This document shows, piece after piece, positions 17,976 to 25,741 of a stretch of DNA of 64,000 nt (its first letter is position 1; each line of letters starts with the position of its first letter). A model generated the notes under the pieces. That model saw only the letters and a list, made by a program, of their open reading frames with translations, did not search any database and was not told where the DNA came from. Made by a program: the position numbers and the translations under genes. This DNA comes from Pseudoxanthomonas sp. PXM02 (GTDB lineage: Bacteria > Pseudomonadota > Gammaproteobacteria > Xanthomonadales > Xanthomonadaceae). The stretch covers positions 868,001 through 932,000 of the forward strand of contig NZ_JACVAK010000001.1 in the NCBI RefSeq assembly GCF_014851805.1, written 5' to 3'.

Positions 17976-18932
17976 ATGCGCGCCATGCCGATGACACCGA
18001 CCGCCAAGGCCCAGCTGCAGATCCACCTGTGCGTGCTGCTGTGGGGCTTCACTCCGATCCTGGGCAAGCTGATCAGCCTGTCCGCGCTGCCGCTGGTGTG
18101 GTGGCGCATGCTGATCGTGGTGGTCGCCCTCGCCTTCCTGCCGCGGGTCTGGCGCGGCCTGCGCGCGATGTCGCCCAGGCTGATCCTCGCCTATTGCGGC
18201 ATCGGCGTGATCGTCGCGCTGCACTGGCTGACGTTCTACGGCGCCATCAAACTGTCCAACGCCTCGGTGGCGGTGACCTGCATCGCGCTGGCACCGGCCT
18301 TCACCTCGGTGATCGAGCCGTGGCTGACGCGACGGCCGTTCTCGTGGCGCGAGCTGCTGTTCGGCGTCGCGGTGCTGCCCGGCGTGGCGCTGGTGGTCGG
18401 CGGCATTCCGGACGGCATGCGCCTGGGCGTGCTGGTCGGCGCCCTCTCCGCGCTGCTGGTGGCGGTGTTCGGCCCGCTCAACAAGCGCCTGATCGACCAT
18501 GGCGAACCGCTGACCATCACCGGCCTGGAACTGGGCGCGGGCACCCTGCTGCTGACCGTGCTCGCGCCGTTGATGCCGATACTGTTCCCCGCTTTCGCGG
18601 GTGACCTGTTCGTCCTGCCCGGCTGGAAGGATGGTGCGCTGCTGGTGGTCCTGTCGCTGGCCTGCACGCTGCTGCCGTTCGCGCTATCACTGGTCGCGCT
18701 GAAGCATCTGAGTGCCTACGGCGTGCAACTGGTGACCAACCTGGAGCCGGTCTACGCCATCGTGCTGGCGATCGTGCTGCTCGGCGAACAGCGCGAGCTG
18801 ACGCCGCAGTTCTACCTGGGCGTGGGCATCATCCTGGCGGCGGTGTTCATGCATCCGCTGGTACAGCGCCCCAAGCGCATCCAGCACCCGGAAGTGCTGG
18901 GCACCTCCGAGGCGAAGAACATCGTCGACTGA
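17976..18932 (+). CDS. EamA/DMT family transporter
   Basis: About 318 residues with ten predicted helices in two EamA halves (IHLCVLLWGFTPILGKLISLSALPLVWWRMLIV; LVALKHLSAYGVQLVTNLEPVYAIVLAIVLLGEQRELTPQFYLGVGIILAAVF). The NLEPVYA-LGE pattern is typical of the second repeat. It is likely an exporter of amino acids or related small molecules; the substrate is unknown. Start codons at 17976, 17985 and 17991 cannot be separated because no clear ribosome-binding site is visible. The short charged tail after the last helix (KRIQHPEVLGTSEAKNIVD) is not a known domain. Confidence 0.86.
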   Translation: MRAMPMTPTAKAQLQIHLCVLLWGFTPILGKLISLSALPLVWWRMLIVVVALAFLPRVWRGLRAMSPRLILAYCGIGVIVALHWLTFYGAIKLSNASVAVTCIALAPAFTSVIEPWLTRRPFSWRELLFGVAVLPGVALVVGGIPDGMRLGVLVGALSALLVAVFGPLNKRLIDHGEPLTITGLELGAGTLLLTVLAPLMPILFPAFAGDLFVLPGWKDGALLVVLSLACTLLPFALSLVALKHLSAYGVQLVTNLEPVYAIVLAIVLLGEQRELTPQFYLGVGIILAAVFMHPLVQRPKRIQHPEVLGTSEAKNIVD

Positions 18933-18954
18933 GAACGTCGTCGACCGGAGCCGC

Positions 18955-19377
18955 TCAGCGCGCGACCAGCACCGGCACCGGGCTCAGTGCGATCACCTTC
19001 AGCGCGACGGAGCCGACGAACAGCTGCTTCAGCGCACCGCGGCCGTGCGTGCCGACGACGATCAGCTCCGCCTTCGACGCCTTCGCCTGCTTGACGATGC
19101 TCTCCGCGGGCTCGCCCACCACCACCTTCTCCACGAACGGCAGCTGTGCGCGCTTGAGCGCCGTGCGCGCCTTCTTCATGGCATAGGCGCCGTTCTCGGC
19201 GTGGTAGCGCTCCACGCCGTCGTTGCCCAGTTCCAGCGCCACCGACCGCAGCAGCGGCGGATCGACGTACACCAGCGTCACGGAAGGCGTTTCCGCCAGC
19301 GCCTTGCCGAACTCGACCAGGTGCCGCACCGCGGCCATACCCACTTCACTTCCATCCACGGCCAACAGGATCTTCAT
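18955..19377 (-). CDS. Universal stress protein (UspA family, ATP-binding type)
   Basis: A 140-residue Usp domain: MKILLAVDGSEVGMAAVRHL at the N-terminus and VVGTHGRGALKQLFVGSVALKVI at the C-terminus, where G-x2-G-x9-G-S is the ATP-binding signature. It is a cytoplasmic dimer by family knowledge. The start at 19377 gives the conserved MKxLLAVDGS; upstream frame to 19422 is not conserved. A perfect FNR/ANR box lies 78-91 bases upstream of the start codon, so oxygen-limited induction is likely, as known for the ANR-dependent Usp genes of Pseudomonas. It appears to be monocistronic. Confidence 0.92.
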   Translation of the reverse strand: MKILLAVDGSEVGMAAVRHLVEFGKALAETPSVTLVYVDPPLLRSVALELGNDGVERYHAENGAYAMKKARTALKRAQLPFVEKVVVGEPAESIVKQAKASKAELIVVGTHGRGALKQLFVGSVALKVIALSPVPVLVAR

Positions 19378-19454
19378 CGTCGTGCTCCGCCTGCGTGGCA
19401 GCGCACGGTGCGCCGCCGACACGACGACGATGCGTCAGCCGGTCGCGGCCCGCA

Positions 19455-19468
19455 TTGATCGCGATCAA
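19455..19468. promoter_or_regulatory. FNR/ANR-type binding site upstream of the universal stress gene
   Basis: TTGATCGCGATCAA is an exact, fully palindromic match to TTGAT-N4-ATCAA. It begins one base beyond the stop codon of the GGDEF gene and is centred about 84 bases before the Usp start codon. If it acts at -41.5, transcription would start near 19420, giving a 43-base leader. That is consistent with activation. Confidence 0.7.
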
Positions 19469-19469
19469 C

Positions 19470-20540
19470 TCAGCGCGCGGCGATCACCCGGTCGCGGCCG
19501 CTGCGCTTGGCGTCGTACAGCGCCTGGTCGGCACGTTTGAACATCGCCTCCGCGCTGTCCTCGCGCTGGCGCGCGGCCACGCCGATGCTGACGGTCACCG
19601 GCAGGCCCATCGGCAGCAGGCCCACGCTCTGGCGCATGAACTCGCACTGCAGGCGGGCCTCCTCCAGCGTGGCGCCCGGCATCAGGATGACGAATTCCTC
19701 GCCGCCGTGGCGCGCCGCCAGCCCGCGACCGGCCGCCTGCGACTTGAGCATGTCGGCCAGCGCCACCAGCACGCGGTCGCCTTCGTCGTGCCCGTGGATG
19801 TCGTTGACGGTCTTGAAGTGGTCCACGTCCAGCACCGCGATGGCGAGCGGATCGCCGCTCTGCGCGGCCTTCTGCATGGCGGCGTCGAGCGCGGCAGTGA
19901 ACGCGCGGCGGTTGGGCAGCCCGGTCAATGGATCGGTCTTCGTCTGCTCGGACAGGTCGGCGTTCTGCTGCTCCAGTTCGTCCTGGTAGAGCTGCATCTG
20001 CTGCTCGTACCACGCGCGTTCGTGCAACTGATGGCGCAACTGCTTGCTCACGCGGCGCAGTTCGAGCAGCTGCACGATCTGGCGCGACAGCGCATCCAGC
20101 GCCTGCAACTGGAACGGCGCCAGTTCATGCGGTTGGTCGTCCACCACGCACAACGCGCCGAGCGCAAAGCCGTCCTGCGTCACCAGTGGCGCTCCGGCAT
20201 AGAAGCGGATGCCGTTGGCGGTGGCCACCAGCGGGTTGTCGGCGAAGCGGTGGTCACGGGTCGCGTCGGACACCACCGTCGCAGCGGCGGGGTCCAGCAC
20301 CGTGTGCGCGCAGAACGACGTCTCGAGCGAGGGGTCCGGACTTTCCATGCCGACCTGCGCCTTGAACCACTGGCGGTCGCGGTCAATCAGCGTCACCGCG
20401 GCCATCGGCACGCCACAGATGCCGGCGGCGATGCGGACCAGGTCGTCGAAGGCGCGCTCGGGTTCGCTGTCGAGGATATCGAAGCTGCGCAGGGCGGCGA
20501 GACGGGCTTCTTCGTTGTCGGGCTTGGGCGGTCGACTCAT
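19470..20540 (-). CDS. GAF-GGDEF diguanylate cyclase
   Basis: A 356-residue cytoplasmic protein: GAF domain at about 25-165 (LVRIAAGICGVPMAAVTLIDRDRQWFKAQVG, SFCAHTVL, FYAGAPLVTQDGFALGALCVVD), a coiled linker (LRHQLHERAWYEQQMQLYQDELEQQNADL) and a GGDEF domain (TDPLTGLPNRRAF, DVDHFKTVNDIHGHDEGDRVL). The active-site motif is RHGGEEF, so cyclase activity is expected. The RxxD inhibitory site is not present at its usual position (AGRG instead). The start at 20540 (MSRPPKPDNEEARLAALRSF) fits the GAF family start; an upstream start at 20582 is possible. The GAF ligand is unknown. Confidence 0.9.
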   Translation of the reverse strand: MSRPPKPDNEEARLAALRSFDILDSEPERAFDDLVRIAAGICGVPMAAVTLIDRDRQWFKAQVGMESPDPSLETSFCAHTVLDPAAATVVSDATRDHRFADNPLVATANGIRFYAGAPLVTQDGFALGALCVVDDQPHELAPFQLQALDALSRQIVQLLELRRVSKQLRHQLHERAWYEQQMQLYQDELEQQNADLSEQTKTDPLTGLPNRRAFTAALDAAMQKAAQSGDPLAIAVLDVDHFKTVNDIHGHDEGDRVLVALADMLKSQAAGRGLAARHGGEEFVILMPGATLEEARLQCEFMRQSVGLLPMGLPVTVSIGVAARQREDSAEAMFKRADQALYDAKRSGRDRVIAAR

Positions 20541-20631
20541 GCCGGCAAGGGGAGTGAAGAGACCGCAAAAGTATGCCTGCACCCGCGCGCACGGGAAGCC
20601 CTGCCACAGGGATGGAGTTCACGCTATCGCG

Positions 20632-21351
20632 TCACCAGCTCTCCTGCTGCGGCAGCAGTCCGCGCAGTTCCTGGTCGGTGAGGTTGCGCCAGCGGCCGAC
20701 CTTCAGGTCGCCCAGCTTGACGTTGTCGATGCGCACGCGCCGCAGCTGGGTGACGCGGTAATCGAATGCCGCCGCCATCAGGCGGATCTGCCGGTTGAGG
20801 CCCTGCGTCAGGGTGATGCGGAAGCCAAACTTGGCGATCCGGCTGGTCCTGCACGGCAGCGTCATCTGCCCGTGCACGCGCACGCCGCGCCCCATGCCGC
20901 GCAGGAACTCGTCGGTCACCGGCTTGTTCACCGCGACCAGGTATTCCTTCTCGTGGCGGTTCTCCGCTCGCAGGATCTGGTTGACGATGTCGCCATTGCT
21001 GGTCAGCAGGATCAGCCCTTCCGAATCCTTGTCCAGCCGGCCGATCGGGAAGATGCGCTGCTCGTGGCCGATGAAGTCGACGATGTTGTCCTTCACCGAC
21101 GACTCGGTGGTGCAGGTCACGCCGACCGGTTTGTTCAGCACGATATAGACGTGCTTGCGCTTGCCGGCCTTGGCGGCGCGCTGCTTGATCGACTGGCCGT
21201 CGACGCGCACCTCGTCGCCCTCGCCCACCACCGCGCCCATGCCGGCGGCGATGCCGTTGACGGTCACGCGGCGCTCGGCGATCAGGCGGTCGGCCTCGCG
21301 GCGGGAACAGAAGCCGGTCTCGGCGATGTGTTTGTTGAGGCGGATAGTCAT
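20632..21351 (-). CDS. rluF: 23S rRNA pseudouridine synthase RluF-type
   Basis: A 239-residue RsuA/RluF-family protein: S4 RNA-binding domain (RLNKHIAETGFCSRREADRLIAERRVTVNG), then the catalytic domain with IFPIGRLDKDSEGLILLTSNGD, where Asp107 in GRLDKDSEGL is the catalytic residue. The downstream pieces KEYLVAVNKP and TLTQGLNRQIRLMAAAFDYRVTQLRRVRI are typical of RluF, which modifies U2604 of 23S rRNA in E. coli. The final ~15 residues are lineage-specific. It sits between two c-di-GMP genes on the same strand but is not functionally related to them. RluF and RluE/RsuA differ subtly, so the specific site is only probable. Confidence 0.85.
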   Translation of the reverse strand: MTIRLNKHIAETGFCSRREADRLIAERRVTVNGIAAGMGAVVGEGDEVRVDGQSIKQRAAKAGKRKHVYIVLNKPVGVTCTTESSVKDNIVDFIGHEQRIFPIGRLDKDSEGLILLTSNGDIVNQILRAENRHEKEYLVAVNKPVTDEFLRGMGRGVRVHGQMTLPCRTSRIAKFGFRITLTQGLNRQIRLMAAAFDYRVTQLRRVRIDNVKLGDLKVGRWRNLTDQELRGLLPQQESW

Positions 21352-21388
21352 GCCGCCATTATCCGGGATCGGCCGCCCGGCGTGCGCG

Positions 21389-23842
21389 TCACGCCGGCTC
21401 GACCGGGGCCAGTTCGGCGTACACGGGCTCGCCGCCGGCCCAGGCTTCGGTCAGGTCGGACAATGGACAGGGGACGTGCACCGCATAGCCCTGTACGTAG
21501 CCGATGCCTACCTCACGCAGTTGCGCCATGACCGACGCGCACTCCACCCATTCGGCGATGGTGACCTTGCCCAGTGCCTGGCCCATCTGGCTCATCGACC
21601 GCACCAGCGCCAGGTCGGCGTCACCCTGCGACAGGTCGCGGATGAAGGCGCCGTCGATCTTCAGGATGTCCACCGCCAGCCGCTTGAGATAGCCGAACGA
21701 CGACAGGCCGCTGCCGAAATCGTCCAGCGCGATCCGGCAGCCGCGTGCGCGCACGGCTTCGATGAAGCGGCAGGCGTCGTCCAGGTTGGCGATCACCGCG
21801 GTTTCGGTGATCTCGAAGCACAGGCTGCGCGCGACCGCCGGATGACGATCCAGCAGCGCGGTGACGTGGTCGAGGAAGGCCGGTTCTGCGATCGACTGCG
21901 CGGACACGTTCACGTGGCACAGCTCCAGGCCCGCCAGGTGGCCCGGGTACTGGACGAAGTGGCGGAACAGCGCATCCACCACGTAGGTATCCACCGCCAT
22001 GCCCTGTCCATAGCGTTCCATCGCCGGCAGGAACACCCCCGGTGCGTGCAGCCGGCCCTCGCGGTCGCGCAAGCGCACCAGCACCTCGTACTGCAGGCGG
22101 CCGCTGCCATCCAGCGCCACGATGCGCTGCGCATACAACGGCAGGCGCTGCTCGGCGATGGCCAGCTGCGTGTGCGCCACCCACTCCAGTTCGTGCCGCC
22201 GCTTCGACAGGCTGGGATCGGAATCGCGGTAGCAGCGGATGCGGTTGCGCCCCTCTTCCTTGGCCACGTAGCAGGCCGCGTCCGCCGCACGCAGCAGCCA
22301 GTCGACATCCACCGCGTCGTCGTTGATCTCGGCCACGCCGATGCTGCAGTTCATCCCGAACGTACGGCCCGCCCAGCTGAAGCCCGTATCGGCAAGCACG
22401 GCGTGGATGCGCGCCATCGCGGCCTCGGCTTCTTCCAGCGTGGTGTCGTGCAGCAGGATGGCGAACTCGTCGCCGCCCAGCCGGCCCAGCCAGTCGCCGC
22501 GGCGAAGTTGCGACGACACGATGGTGGCGAACTGGCAGAGGAAGCGGTCGCCGGCCTCGTGCCCGCAGGTGTCGTTGACCAGCTTGAACTGGTCCAGGTC
22601 GATGTAGCAGAGCGTGTGCCGGCCCTGCGCCTGGCCCAGCGCGCAGCCCAGGCGGCGCGCGATCTCGCGCCGGTTGATCAGCCCGGTCAGTTCGTCATGG
22701 CTGGCCTGGTGCGCGATCTCGCAGGCCAGTTCGTGTGCTTCGGAAACGTCCTCGGCCAGCACGAACACGCGTTCGCCGCGACCCGCGCGCGCATCCACCA
22801 CGGATGCCGTCCAGCGCACCCAGCGCACTTCGCCGCCCGGCCGCACGAAGCGACGCTCGCCGGGCTCGCGCAGGCGGTTCCAGTCGATGCCACCGGCCGC
22901 GTCGCGCGCCAGGTCGTCCGGGTGCAGCACGTCCGCCAAGCGCAGCGCGCGCAGGTCCTGCAGCGGTCTGTCGAGGATCTGCGCGAGCGCTTCGTTGGCC
23001 TGGGTGAAGCGGCCTTCGCGGTCCAGTTTCAGCATGCCCACCACCGACTGGTGGAAGGCCATGCGGAACTCACTCTCCGTTTCGCGCACGCGCCGCAACG
23101 TGCCGCGCATGACATACAGGGCGTAGGCGCACAGGGCCACGAACACCAGCGCGCTCAGCGCGAGCAGCACGCGCCGCATGAAATTCGCGCCATCGGCCAG
23201 CGACCGCGAGAACGCCAGTTCCTTCGGCCGCAGGCGCGCATCGATCTCCAGCAGCCTGCGCTGGTACGCCAGCACGTCCGCGTCGGCGAGTGGCGCCTTC
23301 GCAACATGCGCTTCGAGCGCATCGGCCACCGCGACCAGTTGTTCGATCTCCACTTCGGCTTCCCGCCACAGACGCACCGAGTCGCGGAAGTAAGGCGCCT
23401 TGCCCAGCGCGCGGTACATCCAGATCAGCCGATGGATATCGCCCGGGGCGTTGTTGCCTTGCAGGAAGCCCGCGCGTGCGGCCTCGAGATCCACCGGGTC
23501 GCGCTCCAGCGCCTCGCGTCCCGCGCGGTCGCCGAGCGGCACACGCAACGCCTGGCGCGCGTCGTCCAGGTCGGCCTGGCGGGCATGGCCGGCGTAGCGG
23601 TACAGGGACAGCACGGCGCGCTGGTGCGCCTTCGACCAGTGGCTCTCGCCGATGATGTAGGCGGTGGCGCCCGCCTGGGTTTCCAGGACGGCAGCCGTCA
23701 GCAGGGCACCCAGCGCGGACAGCAGGATCAGCGCGGCCACCCGCACGGGCAGCCGTTGCAGTCCGCGGTCGTCGTCCTGACGGCCGGGTCCGCCCCACGC
23801 GCTGGTCACCCCGTTGTCCACATGCCACTCCTGTCGTTCCAT
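21389..23842 (-). CDS. Membrane-bound PAS-GGDEF-EAL c-di-GMP protein
   Basis: An 817-residue protein: membrane helix at about 32-52, an extracytoplasmic helical sensor region (55-225), a second helix (about 228-250), PAS (260-380), GGDEF (390-545) and EAL (555-805). The cyclase motif LGGDEF is intact and an RRGD inhibitory site stands 5 residues before it. The phosphodiesterase signature is YEVLVRL instead of EAL. The catalytic Glu, NVSAQ, FEITET, ALDDFGSG, LKIDG and AEWVE elements remain, so both activities look possible. It probably tunes c-di-GMP from a periplasmic cue. The start at 23842 precedes the first helix by about 30 residues; other starts cannot be excluded. Confidence 0.9.
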   Translation of the reverse strand: MERQEWHVDNGVTSAWGGPGRQDDDRGLQRLPVRVAALILLSALGALLTAAVLETQAGATAYIIGESHWSKAHQRAVLSLYRYAGHARQADLDDARQALRVPLGDRAGREALERDPVDLEAARAGFLQGNNAPGDIHRLIWMYRALGKAPYFRDSVRLWREAEVEIEQLVAVADALEAHVAKAPLADADVLAYQRRLLEIDARLRPKELAFSRSLADGANFMRRVLLALSALVFVALCAYALYVMRGTLRRVRETESEFRMAFHQSVVGMLKLDREGRFTQANEALAQILDRPLQDLRALRLADVLHPDDLARDAAGGIDWNRLREPGERRFVRPGGEVRWVRWTASVVDARAGRGERVFVLAEDVSEAHELACEIAHQASHDELTGLINRREIARRLGCALGQAQGRHTLCYIDLDQFKLVNDTCGHEAGDRFLCQFATIVSSQLRRGDWLGRLGGDEFAILLHDTTLEEAEAAMARIHAVLADTGFSWAGRTFGMNCSIGVAEINDDAVDVDWLLRAADAACYVAKEEGRNRIRCYRDSDPSLSKRRHELEWVAHTQLAIAEQRLPLYAQRIVALDGSGRLQYEVLVRLRDREGRLHAPGVFLPAMERYGQGMAVDTYVVDALFRHFVQYPGHLAGLELCHVNVSAQSIAEPAFLDHVTALLDRHPAVARSLCFEITETAVIANLDDACRFIEAVRARGCRIALDDFGSGLSSFGYLKRLAVDILKIDGAFIRDLSQGDADLALVRSMSQMGQALGKVTIAEWVECASVMAQLREVGIGYVQGYAVHVPCPLSDLTEAWAGGEPVYAELAPVEPA

Positions 23843-23955
23843 ACGGAAGGCAGGCGTCCACGCCCGTCCCGCCGTCGTTCATCGGCCCGGCGCGGTCCGG
23901 CTTGAGGGTTCATTCAGGTCGCAGACGCGATCCGCCGACCAATGGTCGTGCCGCG

Positions 23956-25614
23956 TCAGTTGTTGCCGTCGAAGGCGGCTTCGGCATCGACCACGCGGTC
24001 GCGCCCGGCGTGCTTGGCACGGTACATCGCGCCGTCCGCCCGGCGCAGCAGCGAGGCGGCGTCGGTGTCTTCCGGCGCCAGCGTGGCCAGGCCGATGCTG
24101 GCGGTGACCACCAGGCCGTCGAAGCCCAGGCCGGCACCGGCGGCACTCACCTGGTTGCGCATGGCCTCCAGGCGAGCACGTGCGCTCGCGCCACCGATCC
24201 CCGGCAGCAGCACCAGGAATTCCTCGCCGCCCATGCGGATCACGTCGGCCGGGTCGCGCACGGCTGCCGTCAGCGTCGAAGCGACCGTCACCAGCACGCG
24301 GTCGCCGGCTTCGTGCCCGTGCACGTCGTTGATGCGCTTGAACAGGTCGATGTCCAGGAAGCCCACCGCCAGCGTGTCTTCGCCGGCGCGCGCATCGCGC
24401 ATGTGCTGTTCCAGCCGCTTCAGGCCGGCACGGCGGTTCGGCAGACCGGTCAGCTCGTCGGTATCGGCCAGCGCGCGCATCTCGTCGCGTTGGCGGCGCA
24501 ACTGGCCCAGGCGCAGGTTCAGCACGTACGCGCTGACGGTGAGGAACCAGGTGATCGACAGCTGGATGGCTTCCACCCGGTACTGGATCAGCATGCCGTT
24601 GTCGGCCAGGTCCATCCCCGCCATCGCCAGGAACGGCAGCACGGCCGCGATCGCGGCGGTCGCATCGGCGCGGTGGCGAGGCAGCGAGGCCAGTCCGACC
24701 GCGAACACCACCACACAGCCCATCACGAAGCCGGTATCCATCGCGGTCGCCAGGCGGGACAGGCCGGCGGTGGGAAGCCAGACCGTCGCCACGCCAAGCG
24801 CACACAGGCAGGCGGTGAACCAAGGCAGCCAGCGCTGGGTGGTCGGCCAGAAGCGCGCACCGCCCACCAGCAGCCACATCACGTACAGCAGGATCGGCAA
24901 GCCCAGGCACGAGAACGCCACCAGCCAGCGGGTTTCCTGGCCGTCCACCGGCAGCCACGGTTCGGGATAGCCGCTCAATCCGCTGAGCACCGACTGCCCG
25001 AGCACGCTCAGCGCGCACAGCAGGGTGTAACCGAGGAACACGCGGTCGCGCGTGCTCAGGAAGCCCATCAGCGCCATGAAGGCCAAGGCGATGGCGATCG
25101 CCACGCATGCCGTGCGCACCAGCAGGCGCGCGGTGTCGAACTGCTGCACCGGGCTGGGTGCGCCGATGCGCACCGTCGGGATCCAGCCGGGCTTGAGCGG
25201 CTTTTCCCAGGCCACCTGGATCGGCTCGTGGTTGCCCGCCGGCGGCACCACCACCATGCCCACACCGGCACGGAAGCGCGAATCGCGGGTGCGCGCGTCG
25301 TGCATGCGCCCGCAGATCTCGCGGTCGCCGTGATGCACGCGCACCTCGCCAGCGAAGATGTTGAAGACGTTGATCGCCTGCGGCGCACCCGACCAGCCAC
25401 CCGGCGGCGCGGGAATCTCGACCCGTTCGGTCAGTGCGGCCAGCATCGCGGGCGTGCAGTGACGCTGGGGGGCCTGTTCGGACGTGGGGGCGCCCGTGAC
25501 CAGATAGTCGCGACCCGGCTGTGGGGCGGCGAGCGTCGGGCACGACAGGGCGACGAGCAGCAGCAGCCACCCCGCGATCCCGCCGATTCGCCCCCTGTTC
25601 CCCTTCACAAACAC
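23956..25614 (-). CDS. Diguanylate cyclase with 7TM-type membrane sensor
   Basis: A 552-residue protein: signal peptide (GGIAGWLLLLVALSCPTLAAP), a periplasmic domain (about 32-165; GGWSGAPQAINVFNIFAGEVRVHHGDREICGRM), about seven membrane helices (170-375) and a GGDEF domain (385-552). The cyclase motif is RMGGEEF, with LDIDLFKRINDVHGHEAGD, so activity is likely; an RxxD site in the standard register is not seen (RDPAD ends one residue off). The layout resembles 7TM-DISM receptor cyclases, whose periplasmic domain binds carbohydrate-like ligands, though I do not see a clear 7TMR-DISM signature. It follows the deaD gene on the same strand with a gap of 127 bases that carries two hairpins. Confidence 0.87.
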   Translation of the reverse strand: MFVKGNRGRIGGIAGWLLLLVALSCPTLAAPQPGRDYLVTGAPTSEQAPQRHCTPAMLAALTERVEIPAPPGGWSGAPQAINVFNIFAGEVRVHHGDREICGRMHDARTRDSRFRAGVGMVVVPPAGNHEPIQVAWEKPLKPGWIPTVRIGAPSPVQQFDTARLLVRTACVAIAIALAFMALMGFLSTRDRVFLGYTLLCALSVLGQSVLSGLSGYPEPWLPVDGQETRWLVAFSCLGLPILLYVMWLLVGGARFWPTTQRWLPWFTACLCALGVATVWLPTAGLSRLATAMDTGFVMGCVVVFAVGLASLPRHRADATAAIAAVLPFLAMAGMDLADNGMLIQYRVEAIQLSITWFLTVSAYVLNLRLGQLRRQRDEMRALADTDELTGLPNRRAGLKRLEQHMRDARAGEDTLAVGFLDIDLFKRINDVHGHEAGDRVLVTVASTLTAAVRDPADVIRMGGEEFLVLLPGIGGASARARLEAMRNQVSAAGAGLGFDGLVVTASIGLATLAPEDTDAASLLRRADGAMYRAKHAGRDRVVDAEAAFDGNN

Positions 25615-25685
25615 TCCGGTACGTCGCCGCTTCCCGACTTCCGGTGCGCTGGCTTGCGTCTACGAAATGCAACTTCCGTGCCACC

Positions 25686-25735
25686 CCGGTGCTTCCGCAC
25701 CGGTTCCACCCTGCCTCCCGGCGCTTTCGCGCCGG
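25686..25735 (-). other. Two tandem GNRA-tetraloop hairpins downstream of deaD
   Basis: On the minus strand, CCGGCGC-GAAA-GCGCCGG (25718-25735) is followed by CCGGTGC-GGAA-GCACCGG (25686-25703). Both stems are 7 perfect pairs and both loops fit GNRA. They begin about 7 bases after the deaD stop codon. No T tract follows, so they may be mRNA-stabilising or processing elements, or a weak terminator, rather than a standard one. Confidence 0.5.
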
Positions 25736-25741
25736 ATGTCG

